Below, piece after piece: positions 29,918 through 38,700 of a stretch of 64,000 nucleotides of DNA (its first letter is position 1; each line of letters opens with the position of its first letter). The notes under the pieces were generated by a model. It was not told the origin of the DNA. It did no database searches and was given only the letters and a program-made list of their open reading frames with translations. The position numbers and the translations under genes were made by a program. Source of the DNA: Tremella fuciformis (taxonomy: Eukaryota > Basidiomycota > Tremellomycetes > Tremellales > Tremellaceae). The stretch is taken from assembly GCA_032768795.1 (NCBI GenBank), contig CP136498.1, forward strand, positions 620,001 through 684,000. The letters run 5' to 3'.

Positions 29918-32900
29918 TTACTGACGACTTCTTAGATTATGCCTGTGCCCGGCCTCTTGCCTGACTGACTCTTGAGTTCGTTGTCGTTTGTTAGGTCGTA
30001 TAGGCTCTTCTTTGTCGCTATTTGTCTTTATTCGTTTCGAATAGCTCCTATCTTTCTTGATTCCTCCGAATGTGTGACCAATTGGCTTGTCGGGGTGTCG
30101 CTCGTGGAATGTTCTTACAACCTCTGCCGCGTTTCTGACGTTCACCTCCGGCTCCCAGCCCACTTCATCATCCCCGTAGCCTCTCCACTCCACTAGGTAC
30201 TCGACCTTTCCATTCCTTGTTCTCCTTGAGTCCAGAATCCTCTCGACTTCAAATTCAGCATCAGGCTCCACTATAGTTGGTAGTCCTTGTGGTTGCCCTT
30301 TTGGTCGTATTCGCTTGTCTTCGACGCTAATAACGTCGACCGGATGCAGTCTGGACACATGAAAAACATTGTGGATTTTGAGCGTCGCTGGTAACTTTAA
30401 TTTCTTCGCGTGTGTTCCTATTGACTCTTCCACCTGGAAGGGTCCATCTCGCCTGTAGTCGAGTTTCTTGCTGGGTCGTTTCGTGTTAAGGCCCTCGAGG
30501 TCCAACATGACATAGTCCCCTTCCTTGATCTCGACTTGAGGCTGATGCTTCCTGTTGTAGTACTTCTCCATCTCCTTCCCTGCTCGCACATAGTTCTCCC
30601 TGCAGATTGAGTGCACCTCATTCATTGAGTTCGCACGTTGTCTTGCTTGCTGATTGTCGACTTTATTCGGTTCTAATATTTCCTGAACCCATCTAGGATG
30701 AAATCCGTGTAGCGCATAGAACGGGGTCATTCCTATCGTATCGTGATGGGCGTTGTTGATGGCAAACTGGGCGAATGCCAACAACGGTGCCCAGTTGTCC
30801 TGGTCGAAGTTGGTGAAGATCCTCATGAACCCCTCTACCTTCTGGTTATGTCGCTCGGTTTGACCATCAGTCTGCGGCCTTCTTGCCGTGCTGAGTGCCA
30901 ATCGAATGTCGAATTGCTCCGTTAGACTCCTCCAGAAGTCTGATACAAATTTACTTCCCCTGTCGGATACAATCGTGCTCGGCAGTCCGTATCTGGAGAA
31001 AACCGTATCGAATAGTAACGAACACATTTCGGGTGCGTTCAACTTTGTTACCGTGGGTATGAGTACCGTGTACTTTGTCAAGCGATCGACCACTACTAGT
31101 ATCGAATTGAAGTTGTTTGAGACTGGTAGCTCTTCGATGAAGTCCATCGTGATGTCCTCGAACGGTAGGCGTGGAACTTCCAAGGTTCGTAGCTGACCTC
31201 TTGGTCTCTGGTTGAAAGGCTTGGTGCGCAGACAGGCTGTGCAGCTCGACACGTACTTGGTCACGTGCGCCGTGAGCCCAGGCCAGTAATAGTCCCGTTG
31301 AACCGCCTTCATAGTCCTCTTAACTCCTGGATGTCCTGCCAACGGAGTATCGTGTCTTGAGTTTATGATCTTGAACCTCAAATCATCGTAGTCTGGGATA
31401 TAGATCTTGCCGTCGATACGGATGAACCCTTGTTGGTCTATTTCGACTCTAGTATCGCTTGATAGTCGCAATTCGTTCCTAATATCTTCGAGCGGCTTCT
31501 GTGCGGCAATCCCTTCGATGACTTGCCTACACTGCTCGTCCTTCATATACCCTTCCCTCACTCTGCTTCCATCGATGATCCAGTCATACGTGTTCGGGTC
31601 TGCTGTACTGGGTGATTCGGTCGTTGTAACCCCATACATTTCAAGGGGTTCTTGGTCTTCGACGATTGAAGCCGTCTTCTTTGATTCTTCTAAATTCGTC
31701 ACTATTTGGTCCAATTCGTTCTCAGCGTCGATTGTCTCGATCACCTGTCGAACCTTCGAGTCCGTTTGGTAGCTGTCGCCGCCTCTTGTCCCTGCCAGGT
31801 CAGGTCGTCGCGACAGGGCGTCTGGTACCACATTGCCCTTACCTGGGGTGTACACTATTCGTAGATCGAAGCGAGCCAGGATCTCTGCCCATCTGGCCTC
31901 CCTGTTTGATACCTGCTTCGGCATGGTATACCCTATCAAGGGCTGATGGTCGGTGACGAATATTATTGGCCACTTACTGCCCTCGAAATATGCTCGATGA
32001 TGCTGTAGGCAATAAATAATTGCGAATAATTCCTTCTCGGTGACAGTCCAGTTCTCCTCATTCGGTTTGAGTCTTGCTGAGCCATAATGGATTGCCGTTC
32101 GCTTCATGGTATTGCGATCCACATGGTAGATCACATACCCAATGGCGAAATCCGAGGCATCCGTGTGTACCTCTATCGGGAGCTCTGGATCGAAGTGCCC
32201 GAGAATAGGCGGTGATGACAGGGCACCTTTCAGCGACTGGAATGCCTTGTCAGCCTCTTCGTTCCAAATAAACCTTGCTTTCTTCGACATCAACTTGTTG
32301 AGAGGTCTCGCAATTCCCGAGAAGTTGGGTACAAATCTTCGGTAGTAACTGAAAAGACCCACCGCAGATCGTAGTTCCTTCTGTGTAGTCGGGATAGGGA
32401 AGTTCCTAATAGTTTCTGTTAGTCCTTCGTCGGTTGCTATCCCCTCTGCAGACACCCTGTGTCCTAAGAATGTAATGCTGTCTTTCTCGAACTCGCATTT
32501 TGCTGCCTTTAGTCGAAGCTCCCATTGTCGTAGTATATCGAAGACTGTCTTGGTAAGAGCTCGAAGTTCTTCAACCGTTTTCGCGTAAATGAGAATGTCG
32601 TCGATATATACGTAGACACCTTTCCCTATTAGTTCCGAAAATATATCGTTCATAAAATGTTGGAACGTTGCGGGAGCCCCTTTTAGGCCATCTCTCATCA
32701 CAGTGGACTCGAACATACCAAAGATAGTCCTGAACGCCGTCAGGTGTTCGTGTCCTTCAGCCATCCGCACCAGCTGATAGGCCCCTGCCAAATCCAGCTT
32801 CGTGTAGAACCGTGCGTCACGTAGATCTGCCAAGATCTGCGAGATTAATGGTAACGGATAGGCGCTATTTACTGTGGCTTCATTTAGCTTGCGATAGTCC

Positions 32901-34411
32901 ACGACTAGTCGTAAGCGTCCGTCTTTCTTCGGGACAAAGAACGCCGGCGATCCATAAGGTGATAACGAATGGTATATCTTTCCTTCCGCTTTCTCCTTTT
33001 CCAAGTATTCGTGTAAGGCGTTCTTTTCCTTCGGAGATAGTTGATAGAGAGGAGCAAGAGGCAGCTTACCTCCCTCCTTTAGTTCTATCCTGTGGTCGTA
33101 CGGTCGATGTGGCGGCAGCGCTGCCGACCCACTCGGTTCTTCAAACAAGTCTTCCCATCCTTGGTAGGCCTCTGGAATCTTGCTTTCCTTTGCCAAAGAC
33201 TGTTCTTTCTCGTTCAAGGTCGTGTACGAGTCGCTCTCACTGGCGGTTACTCCGTTCACCTCTACCCTTGTTTGGTCGTATTCTTTCTCCTCAAGTGCTA
33301 TTCGTCCCCATTTGTTCCAAATAGTCACATCTTGCAAATCTTCGATTGCCGTCCAGTCCTCCGGATCGGTTCCGGCTTCATCCTTGCCGTATTTGTAATC
33401 GTCGTAGATTCCACTAGAATCATCGCTTGACTCATCATCCATCGTAGAAGGGTCACTGAGTACGGGAGTCCCGTCTTCCGTCCCAGCCCTTTCAAGAGGA
33501 TCGTCCGCCATTGGCGCTTCTTCGTAGCTATTCGTTTCTGTTGCTCCTTCGCCATCGTTGCTTATTCCGGCCTCGCCAGAACCTTCCTGGGTTACTGAGA
33601 TCGGTCTCCATCGATTGCCGCTTTCCGCGATCTCGATGTTGTTGGGATAGGTCGTCCCGGACGCATAGGGCTTCCTGTAAGCCTTCCCTTTTCGTCTGTG
33701 TGGTTTTCTCACCACAGGAGTGCACGGGAATTCAGCCCATCCATGCCTCGCATCAATGGTTACTCCGTTCTCGGCCATCCACGGCCATCCCAATACAATG
33801 TCGGCCCCATTTAATTCTGTCACAAGCAATTTGACATCTATTGGGGGATATTCGGGATGAAGTTGGATGTTCGTGTCGATATAGGTGTGAACCAGACCAA
33901 ACGCGCTTGTACGTCCATCAAACATTACTACGTGTTTGGGTCGTTCGATCACGGTGTGGTTTAAGGTCTGGGCTATCTCTGACCTCCAGTCGACAAAGCA
34001 GGAGCTGGCTCCAGTGTCGAACAGGATGTTGGAGAGATATCCTTGTCGGCAATATAAGGAAGGGAATCCGCACTGGAGCTTTGCCCGGCCGCCAGTTAGG
34101 AGTACCCTCAATCGTAGATTCTCGGTCATGTTATCGTAGCATACAATTGATCTTTTTGGTAGTAGTTCGTCCCCAATAAATTCTGTTCCGTTATAATTCT
34201 CGAATGCCGCACCTAGAGTGAGAGGTTTGTTTGAGCCCCGACTCCCTCTCAATTCGACGGGGCGCTTACTTTTGACTGTTGCGAGCTCGTAGAAGGGGTC
34301 GTGGTACGCTGGTAGGTGTTCGTAGCATTGGAAGAGACCACCGTTCCTTGAGATCGCGTCGATTGCGAACAGTCCTTGGCCTGATGACCACTCTGTCCGC
34401 AGGAAAAGCAT
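29918..34411 (-). CDS. gypsy-C pol polyprotein (PR-RT-RH-INT-chromodomain)
   Basis: The frame is open from 34411 to a stop at 29918, about 1497 codons with no break. Positions from 34411: aspartic protease FDTGASSCF (~131), reverse transcriptase with YIDDILIYAK (~602) and YYRRFVPNFSGIARPLNKLM (thumb/connection), RNase H TDASDFAIGYVIY (~752), integrase zinc domain GHPGVKRTMKAV ... CTACLRTKP (~1025-1060), core MDFIEELP (~1090), VSDRGSKFVSDFW (~1148) and RPQTDGQTERHNQ, IHNVFHVSRLHPVD, and a chromodomain EFEVERILDSR ... YLVEWRGYG ... GWEPEVNV (~1389-1440). RT-RH-INT order marks Ty3/gypsy. Pol overlaps gag by about 160 nt in the -1 frame relative to gag, so expression probably needs a -1 shift; I see no canonical heptamer and the true first residue is unknown. 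Confidence 0.95.
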   Translation of the reverse strand: MLFLRTEWSSGQGLFAIDAISRNGGLFQCYEHLPAYHDPFYELATVKSKRPVELRGSRGSNKPLTLGAAFENYNGTEFIGDELLPKRSIVCYDNMTENLRLRVLLTGGRAKLQCGFPSLYCRQGYLSNILFDTGASSCFVDWRSEIAQTLNHTVIERPKHVVMFDGRTSAFGLVHTYIDTNIQLHPEYPPIDVKLLVTELNGADIVLGWPWMAENGVTIDARHGWAEFPCTPVVRKPHRRKGKAYRKPYASGTTYPNNIEIAESGNRWRPISVTQEGSGEAGISNDGEGATETNSYEEAPMADDPLERAGTEDGTPVLSDPSTMDDESSDDSSGIYDDYKYGKDEAGTDPEDWTAIEDLQDVTIWNKWGRIALEEKEYDQTRVEVNGVTASESDSYTTLNEKEQSLAKESKIPEAYQGWEDLFEEPSGSAALPPHRPYDHRIELKEGGKLPLAPLYQLSPKEKNALHEYLEKEKAEGKIYHSLSPYGSPAFFVPKKDGRLRLVVDYRKLNEATVNSAYPLPLISQILADLRDARFYTKLDLAGAYQLVRMAEGHEHLTAFRTIFGMFESTVMRDGLKGAPATFQHFMNDIFSELIGKGVYVYIDDILIYAKTVEELRALTKTVFDILRQWELRLKAAKCEFEKDSITFLGHRVSAEGIATDEGLTETIRNFPIPTTQKELRSAVGLFSYYRRFVPNFSGIARPLNKLMSKKARFIWNEEADKAFQSLKGALSSPPILGHFDPELPIEVHTDASDFAIGYVIYHVDRNTMKRTAIHYGSARLKPNEENWTVTEKELFAIIYCLQHHRAYFEGSKWPIIFVTDHQPLIGYTMPKQVSNREARWAEILARFDLRIVYTPGKGNVVPDALSRRPDLAGTRGGDSYQTDSKVRQVIETIDAENELDQIVTNLEESKKTASIVEDQEPLEMYGVTTTESPSTADPNTYDWIIDGSRVREGYMKDEQCRQVIEGIAAQKPLEDIRNELRLSSDTRVEIDQQGFIRIDGKIYIPDYDDLRFKIINSRHDTPLAGHPGVKRTMKAVQRDYYWPGLTAHVTKYVSSCTACLRTKPFNQRPRGQLRTLEVPRLPFEDITMDFIEELPVSNNFNSILVVVDRLTKYTVLIPTVTKLNAPEMCSLLFDTVFSRYGLPSTIVSDRGSKFVSDFWRSLTEQFDIRLALSTARRPQTDGQTERHNQKVEGFMRIFTNFDQDNWAPLLAFAQFAINNAHHDTIGMTPFYALHGFHPRWVQEILEPNKVDNQQARQRANSMNEVHSICRENYVRAGKEMEKYYNRKHQPQVEIKEGDYVMLDLEGLNTKRPSKKLDYRRDGPFQVEESIGTHAKKLKLPATLKIHNVFHVSRLHPVDVISVEDKRIRPKGQPQGLPTIVEPDAEFEVERILDSRRTRNGKVEYLVEWRGYGDDEVGWEPEVNVRNAAEVVRTFHERHPDKPIGHTFGGIKKDRSYSKRIKTNSDKEEPIRPNKRQRTQESVRQEAGHRHNLRSRQ

Positions 34412-35493
34412 AAGCCCGAATCCCTTCGTCTCTGCTTCTCGAACTCACTCAGGCGTGGTCGCATACCCAGGCCCGCAAATGGGTTGCCATTCCATGGGGT
34501 GGTCGCACGCGGTGGCTGAGTGCTCTTGACTGTGCTGGTTTCTGATGAGCGGTTAAAACTGGTAACGGTTGGTCGCACTCGCCCACTATTCGTCTCTATT
34601 TGTCGTTGTTCGTGCCTCTCTGGGCGTCCTTGTTCGTTCTTCTTCTCTTGTTCCCTCTCGAACATGCGTTCATCAAGTCTCGTGATCACCGTGACAAAGT
34701 CGTTCCAGGTCTTAGGGATTTCCTCCACCTTGGTAGCGATGGCGTCCTTGAGAGAGGGCTTCAAGCCTTCCCTAGCCTTGGCGATGAGGACCGAATCGGG
34801 CCAATCCAGCAATGATGATAACTGTTCGAACTCTGCAAAGTAATTCGTAACAGAAGACTTTTGTTGGATCGCTAATAGTTTCCGTTCGGCTGTATGAACT
34901 TCATCTGGATCTCCGTAGGTTCGTTTGATGTGTTTGATGAACAACCCGTAATCGTGAAGCCATCTAGGCTGATCGTCGACATCCTTAGCTAAGTGCGCCT
35001 CAATAGAGTGCAATGGCGCCTTCCTAAAGAACGATATCATATATCGGATCTTGGCATAGTCGGTGGCGTATCGGGCTGGTTGTAAGTCGAAGACCAGCTG
35101 ACACTGCGTCAGGAATCCGGTGAGCTTGTTCCTTTCTCCTTGATACTCGTCCGGAGAGTTGACCTTTGGTTCCTTGTTGTTCGATTTGTTCGTATTAGTC
35201 TCGAATTGGTTCACTCGATGCTCAGCCATCATCCTTTGATTCTGACTCAACAGCAATAGTGCCTCACCAATCTTATCGAGTTGGGTCCTGATCGAAGAGA
35301 GCCCATCATCCTGGGTAGACTCCATCGTGTCTTCTTGAGCGCCTGGCTCGTACACGCCTGGCGTACCTTGGGCTTCTTCTCCTTCCTCCGTGGTAGTCCC
35401 AGCGGGAGGAGTGATCAGCTCGTGCTCTGCGTCGGGATTGCCTGTCGCGCCTCGGTTCCTAAGGCCGTACCCGGTCGTAGGTGCAGAGGACAT
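34249..35493 (-). CDS. gypsy-C gag
   Basis: Met 35493 (MSSAPTTGYGLRNRGATGN), 414 codons. A disordered acidic N-terminus is followed by a capsid domain: NSPDEYQGERNKLTGFLTQC, AKIRYMISFFRKAPLHSIEA, LFIKHIKRTYGDPDEVHTAE, VTNYFAEFEQLSSLLDW and a helix LDERMFEREQEKKNEQ. A zinc knuckle CFSCGQSGHQAKDC lies near residue 365-378, then a Ser/Thr-rich tail to the stop. The ATG is about 50 nt inside the 5' LTR. Gag packages the RNA and forms the particle; this copy is intact. Confidence 0.93.
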   Translation of the reverse strand: MSSAPTTGYGLRNRGATGNPDAEHELITPPAGTTTEEGEEAQGTPGVYEPGAQEDTMESTQDDGLSSIRTQLDKIGEALLLLSQNQRMMAEHRVNQFETNTNKSNNKEPKVNSPDEYQGERNKLTGFLTQCQLVFDLQPARYATDYAKIRYMISFFRKAPLHSIEAHLAKDVDDQPRWLHDYGLFIKHIKRTYGDPDEVHTAERKLLAIQQKSSVTNYFAEFEQLSSLLDWPDSVLIAKAREGLKPSLKDAIATKVEEIPKTWNDFVTVITRLDERMFEREQEKKNEQGRPERHEQRQIETNSGRVRPTVTSFNRSSETSTVKSTQPPRATTPWNGNPFAGLGMRPRLSEFEKQRRRDSGLCFSCGQSGHQAKDCSQSTRSQGTVVSSNATNTYQRTTTPSTSSQQSKVSAPSN

Positions 35494-35527
35494 GTCGTCT
35501 TGATTTGGTGGCTTGTCGAAGGATATG

Positions 35528-35540
35528 AGCGATCTAGTTA
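35528..35540 (-). promoter_or_regulatory. gypsy-C primer-binding site, self-complementary to the LTR (putative self-priming)
   Basis: On the minus strand the 13-mer TAACTAGATCGCT starts 2 nt after the 5' LTR. Its exact complement AGCGATCTAGTTA occurs in the sense strand of the LTR (complement of 35771-35783), about 28 nt downstream of a TATA-like AGATACTTAA. If transcription starts there, the RNA 5' end can fold back on the PBS as in Tf1/sushi elements. I see no obvious tRNA-type PBS instead. Confidence 0.6.
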
Positions 35541-35542
35541 TC

Positions 35543-36314
35543 TGTCAGACCTGTACCCGGTGACCTGTTTTAGATCCAACTAAAGCTCACCTAAATCAAC
35601 CTATCGATTCAAGCTGCTAACTATCAACGACTATTCGTAACAGATAGTAACGAACAAGAGTAGAGTGGAACCAAGCTGGGTGAGGAGCGATCAAGACTCA
35701 CTTCACTTATCTATCTCTCGTCACTGGTACGGTCGATTCTCTAAGTAGACGTTCTATCTAGAGGACTAGTTAACTAGATCGCTGAGGAACTTCCTCTGCG
35801 ATCTTCTTTCTTAAGTATCTGCTGACTCTCGCCCGCTCTCTTTCTGATCCTTCTAGCATCGTCCTTCGTGGATCATTCCATCGTGCTCCTAGTCGCTTCT
35901 ACTCGTCCCCAATACTCTCTAGTATTCTCTCGTCGTCTCTCTCCTCTTCCATCGTCTTCTCTCCGCGCTGGCTTGCATCTAATCTCCTTGCGTGCCCGTC
36001 GTCGTCCTTATCGTCCTCGGTCTCCGTCCCGTGGCCCTGACTGTGAGATAACTCTATCCTCCGTTATCGTGGACCTGACTCTTGTCCTTGCGTGCGTTCC
36101 TATCTCAACTCGGCCGATGGAAGACTGAGACGTATCCTTCTATCGTTCTCCAGGTTGTTCCAGCGCTTTCAAGAGCAAGTCGTAGTTATTCGTGACTAAT
36201 AGTGACGGTTCTACCGTACTCACGTTCTTCGGTTCGTAGCATCCTTTGGATGTTTCCGTCGGAAATTACCTCGTGGTAGTCTCGTGGTCAGGATGCCGTG
36301 TCGGTTTCCTGACA
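35543..36314 (-). repeat. gypsy-C 5' LTR (772 bp), with promoter
   Basis: TGTCA ... TGACA ends; target duplication GTATG at 36315. The predicted minus-strand TATA-like element is at 35811-35820 and the predicted RNA start near 35783, giving a U3 of about 530 bp and R-U5 of about 240 bp. The start site is inferred from the self-priming match, not measured. Confidence 0.93.
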
Positions 36315-37366
36315 GTATGATTCTGCTCTCTACACGCCCGCGGGCATCTTCAACATGGACGAGACCTACTTCACGCTGTCTGACACCCGCAAAGTTCGTC
36401 GCATCGGCCCCGCAGACCTCCCCCGCAACGCCCAGACTGCTCCAGGCCGCTCCGGGACTGGAGGGGAGCACATCACCGTCGTCGCGGCCGTGGGGATCGA
36501 TACCGCCTGCGTCCCGCCGCTTGTGATCTACAAGGGCAAGGCTCTGCAGGAGCAGTGGTTCCCAGAGGCTGCAGAGGGAGACCGACACGCAACCGTCACC
36601 GATTCGGGCTGGAGCAACAGCTACATCACAAAGCAGTGGCTGGAGAACTGCTTTGATCCGGCCACCCGCGACCGCGTAGCCCCGGGCCGCCGCCGCCTGC
36701 TGTTCCTCGACGGTGCCGACATCCACGACACGGTTGACTTTCTTGAGGCGTGCTGGGACCGCAACATCGTTGTCGTCATCCTGCCGGCAAGTCTCACCGA
36801 CCAGTTCCAGCCTCTTGACGTCGATCTCTTCAACCACGTCAAAGCTGCCTACTTCCGGCGGCTTGAGGACTATCGGGTCGCAACCACCAATGAGAGCGCG
36901 CCCAAGGGTCGGTTTTGGGGCTGGTTCCATGAGGCTTGGCAGGAGGCGGCTACATCGCGGCAGATCCGCAGCGCGTGGCGGAAGGCTGGTCTCTGGCCGC
37001 TCGATGCGACAATCCTCATGGGTTCCGAGCCCGAGCGACCCGTCACCCCGCCGCCACAGGCCCAAAGCGAGCTCAGGACGCCCCAGACGATCCGCACGCT
37101 TCGGTCCTACACGCGGCAACTGCGTCGCAGCGAGCTAGATCCCAAGGCGGTTGCAGAGAAAGCGCTCAAGGGACTCGAATTGACACTCGCCACCCACACC
37201 ATCACGCGTCGCGAGCTCGAGGCAACGAGGGAAGCCCAGAGGCTGGATAAGGTGGCTAGGGGGAAGAGGAGGAAGGTCACGCACCCCCAGGGACAGCTGT
37301 ATGACATGGAGCATCGAGAGACTCACGCTCAGGACCTGGCGGACCGGAAGGCAAGGGAAGCAGAGG

Positions 37367-38031
37367 TGTTACGATCCGGTCACCGTTGCCACCCATACAG
37401 GCCCCCGACCGTCCGCCACCCGGATCGCAACACCCCAAGCTGGAATACCGGAAGGGTTCACTCTCCAAGATGGAACACTGGAAGGGTCTACCGCCAGGTG
37501 ACGCCAGGTGGAATCAGGGAATGCCAGGTGACGCCAGGTGAAGTCAGGTGACGCCAGGTGACCCCGAGTGGAACCAGGAACCCAGGCCGGCCCGTACTGG
37601 CGCCAAGGTGGCACCAGCCCGGAGTCAGGTGGAGTGAGTGGCAACTCCAGGTGAAGGAGTTGCGCACACGGATTTGCCACCCAGCCCGTAGACATATATA
37701 AAGAGCCTACTTCTTGATCCTTCTCCCCAAGGATCAATCTATCGCAAGTTACACCTAGTCTTAGAGCCTTGCACCAAGCCTCCCTTCGCTCGCTTCGTCT
37801 TTACCTTCGCTCGCCACGACGCCTATCTCCGTGGGATCCTTCGAGCATTTCGACCATCGACATCCACACCGTGGCCTTCGTGGACAGTCGACTCTACTAC
37901 GCCGTCCGACCAAGCCACAGGTTCAGTGGTTGTACCCCCTTCGCCTTCGGTGCAACCCGAGCTTGCCACATTACGACTACCGCCGTCTACTCGTCGCCGG
38001 ACCTCAAGGCCGCCGGGTTCGAGTCGTAACA
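37367..38031 (+). mobile_element. solo LTR (665 bp) in the transposase 3' end
   Basis: TGTTACGATCC ... GAGTCGTAACA with inverted ends, flanked by a perfect AGAGG duplication (37362-37366 and 38032-38036). It contains repeated CCAGGTGACGCCAGGTGGA-type units (about 37494-37560), an inverted GGGTGGCAAAT box (37672-37682) and an ATATATAAAG promoter box near 37692. A diverged relic of the same family is at 15875-16290. Confidence 0.93.
37494..37562 (+). repeat. short CCAGGTGACG-type tandem repeat within the solo LTR
   Basis: Five to six imperfect copies of a 10-18-bp unit built on GCCAGGTGA lie in the U3 part of the LTR. Confidence 0.7.
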
Positions 38032-38544
38032 AGAGGCTAGGAGGAAGAGGCGCACTGCAGCTCAAGCCACAGGCCACCGGCAGCCTCAAGAACCGCACCA
38101 AGCATGCACACCGGGTCCATCTACAGCTGTGTAAAGTCTCATAGCTTCAGCTTGCATGCATCATGACTTCTGCTCGTTGACGTCGACGGCGGCGGGATCA
38201 TGGACGGTGGACGAACCGCGTGGGTGGACAACACGTGTCGGATCACGAGTAACTTACAGCACCCTGTGTCGCCATGAGGCATTGCATCGTGTGATTTGGG
38301 TCGCAGATCGATGCGAATGCCAATCCGACAAACCTGCTCGGCGTGGATGAGACCGGAGTTCAGGTATTTAGAACTCCGTGCGGTGTTGCAAATACGGGGT
38401 TTGATGAACCTCAAGAAGCCTTGGTGCTCGACTGAATCCGCATGACATGTCGCTGCCGGTGTGTTGGGAAGACTGAAATCAAGGACCGGCCTCGGGGTCC
38501 CCGACCAACCCACCATTTCATTGTTTGACCATTGTCTTATGAAA

Positions 38545-38700
38545 TGAGAGCGGTGTGCATTCGCCCTCCTGGAGTCCAATCTACATATATGTACGCAGTA
38601 GCTTGACCGTCGTCCTATTATTCTCCTCCGTATCGTACGGTATGGGGCGATCCACACCCAGTGTGGCGAACTCAGAGAGGCTTATTCCTTGACACATTGT
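38545..38700 (+). repeat. diverged repeat, copy 1 (partner 41505-41665)
   Basis: Shares GTGTGCATTCGCCC, a TATATATG box, CAGTAGCTTG/CAGCAGCTTG and CAGAGAGGCTTATT/CAGAGGCCTATT in the same order with the partner copy, roughly three quarters identical by eye. The TATA-bearing layout resembles an LTR or MITE remnant. Confidence 0.5.

Larger units (their letters stand above)
27410..36314 (-). mobile_element. gypsy-C: full-length, very young Ty3/gypsy chromovirus with an antisense spliced gene
   Basis: Two 772-bp LTRs (27410-28181 and 35543-36314) appear identical in all stretches compared. TGTCA ... TGACA ends are flanked by a perfect TSD GTATG (27405-27409 and 36315-36319). gag and pol lie on the minus strand, so the right LTR is the 5' LTR. 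The polypurine tract (minus AAAGGAGGGAGGAG, 28182-28195) abuts the 3' LTR, and the primer-binding site lies 2 nt inside the 5' LTR. Pol is intact. Between pol and the 3' LTR is about 1.7 kb that encodes a seven-exon gene on the plus strand. Identical LTRs, intact frames and a perfect TSD imply an insertion too recent to have mutated. Confidence 0.95.
27394..38134 (+). pseudogene. Fot1/pogo DDE transposase (catalytic half), split by gypsy-C and a solo LTR
   Basis: The coding pieces are 27394-27409, 36320-37366 and 38037-38134; all joins are in frame once each insertion and one copy of its target duplication are discounted. The first piece follows a CTGAC ... GCAG acceptor (VKELY). The middle piece has FNMDETYF (first catalytic Asp), LFLDGADIHDT (second) and QFQPLDVDLFNHVKAAY (third), with the usual WGWFHEAWQEA helix after it. 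The C-terminal part is basic (KRRKVTHPQ), and the last piece ends at TAA 38132-38134. The DNA-binding half is absent; upstream lies gypsy-B gag. These are DDE_1-family motifs. The gene was open until two recent insertions broke it. Confidence 0.82.

Noticed and set aside
36220..37119. Long minus-strand frame (about 299 codons)
   Set aside because: Opposite the DDE transposase, whose catalytic motifs are clear; it also crosses the LTR boundary.
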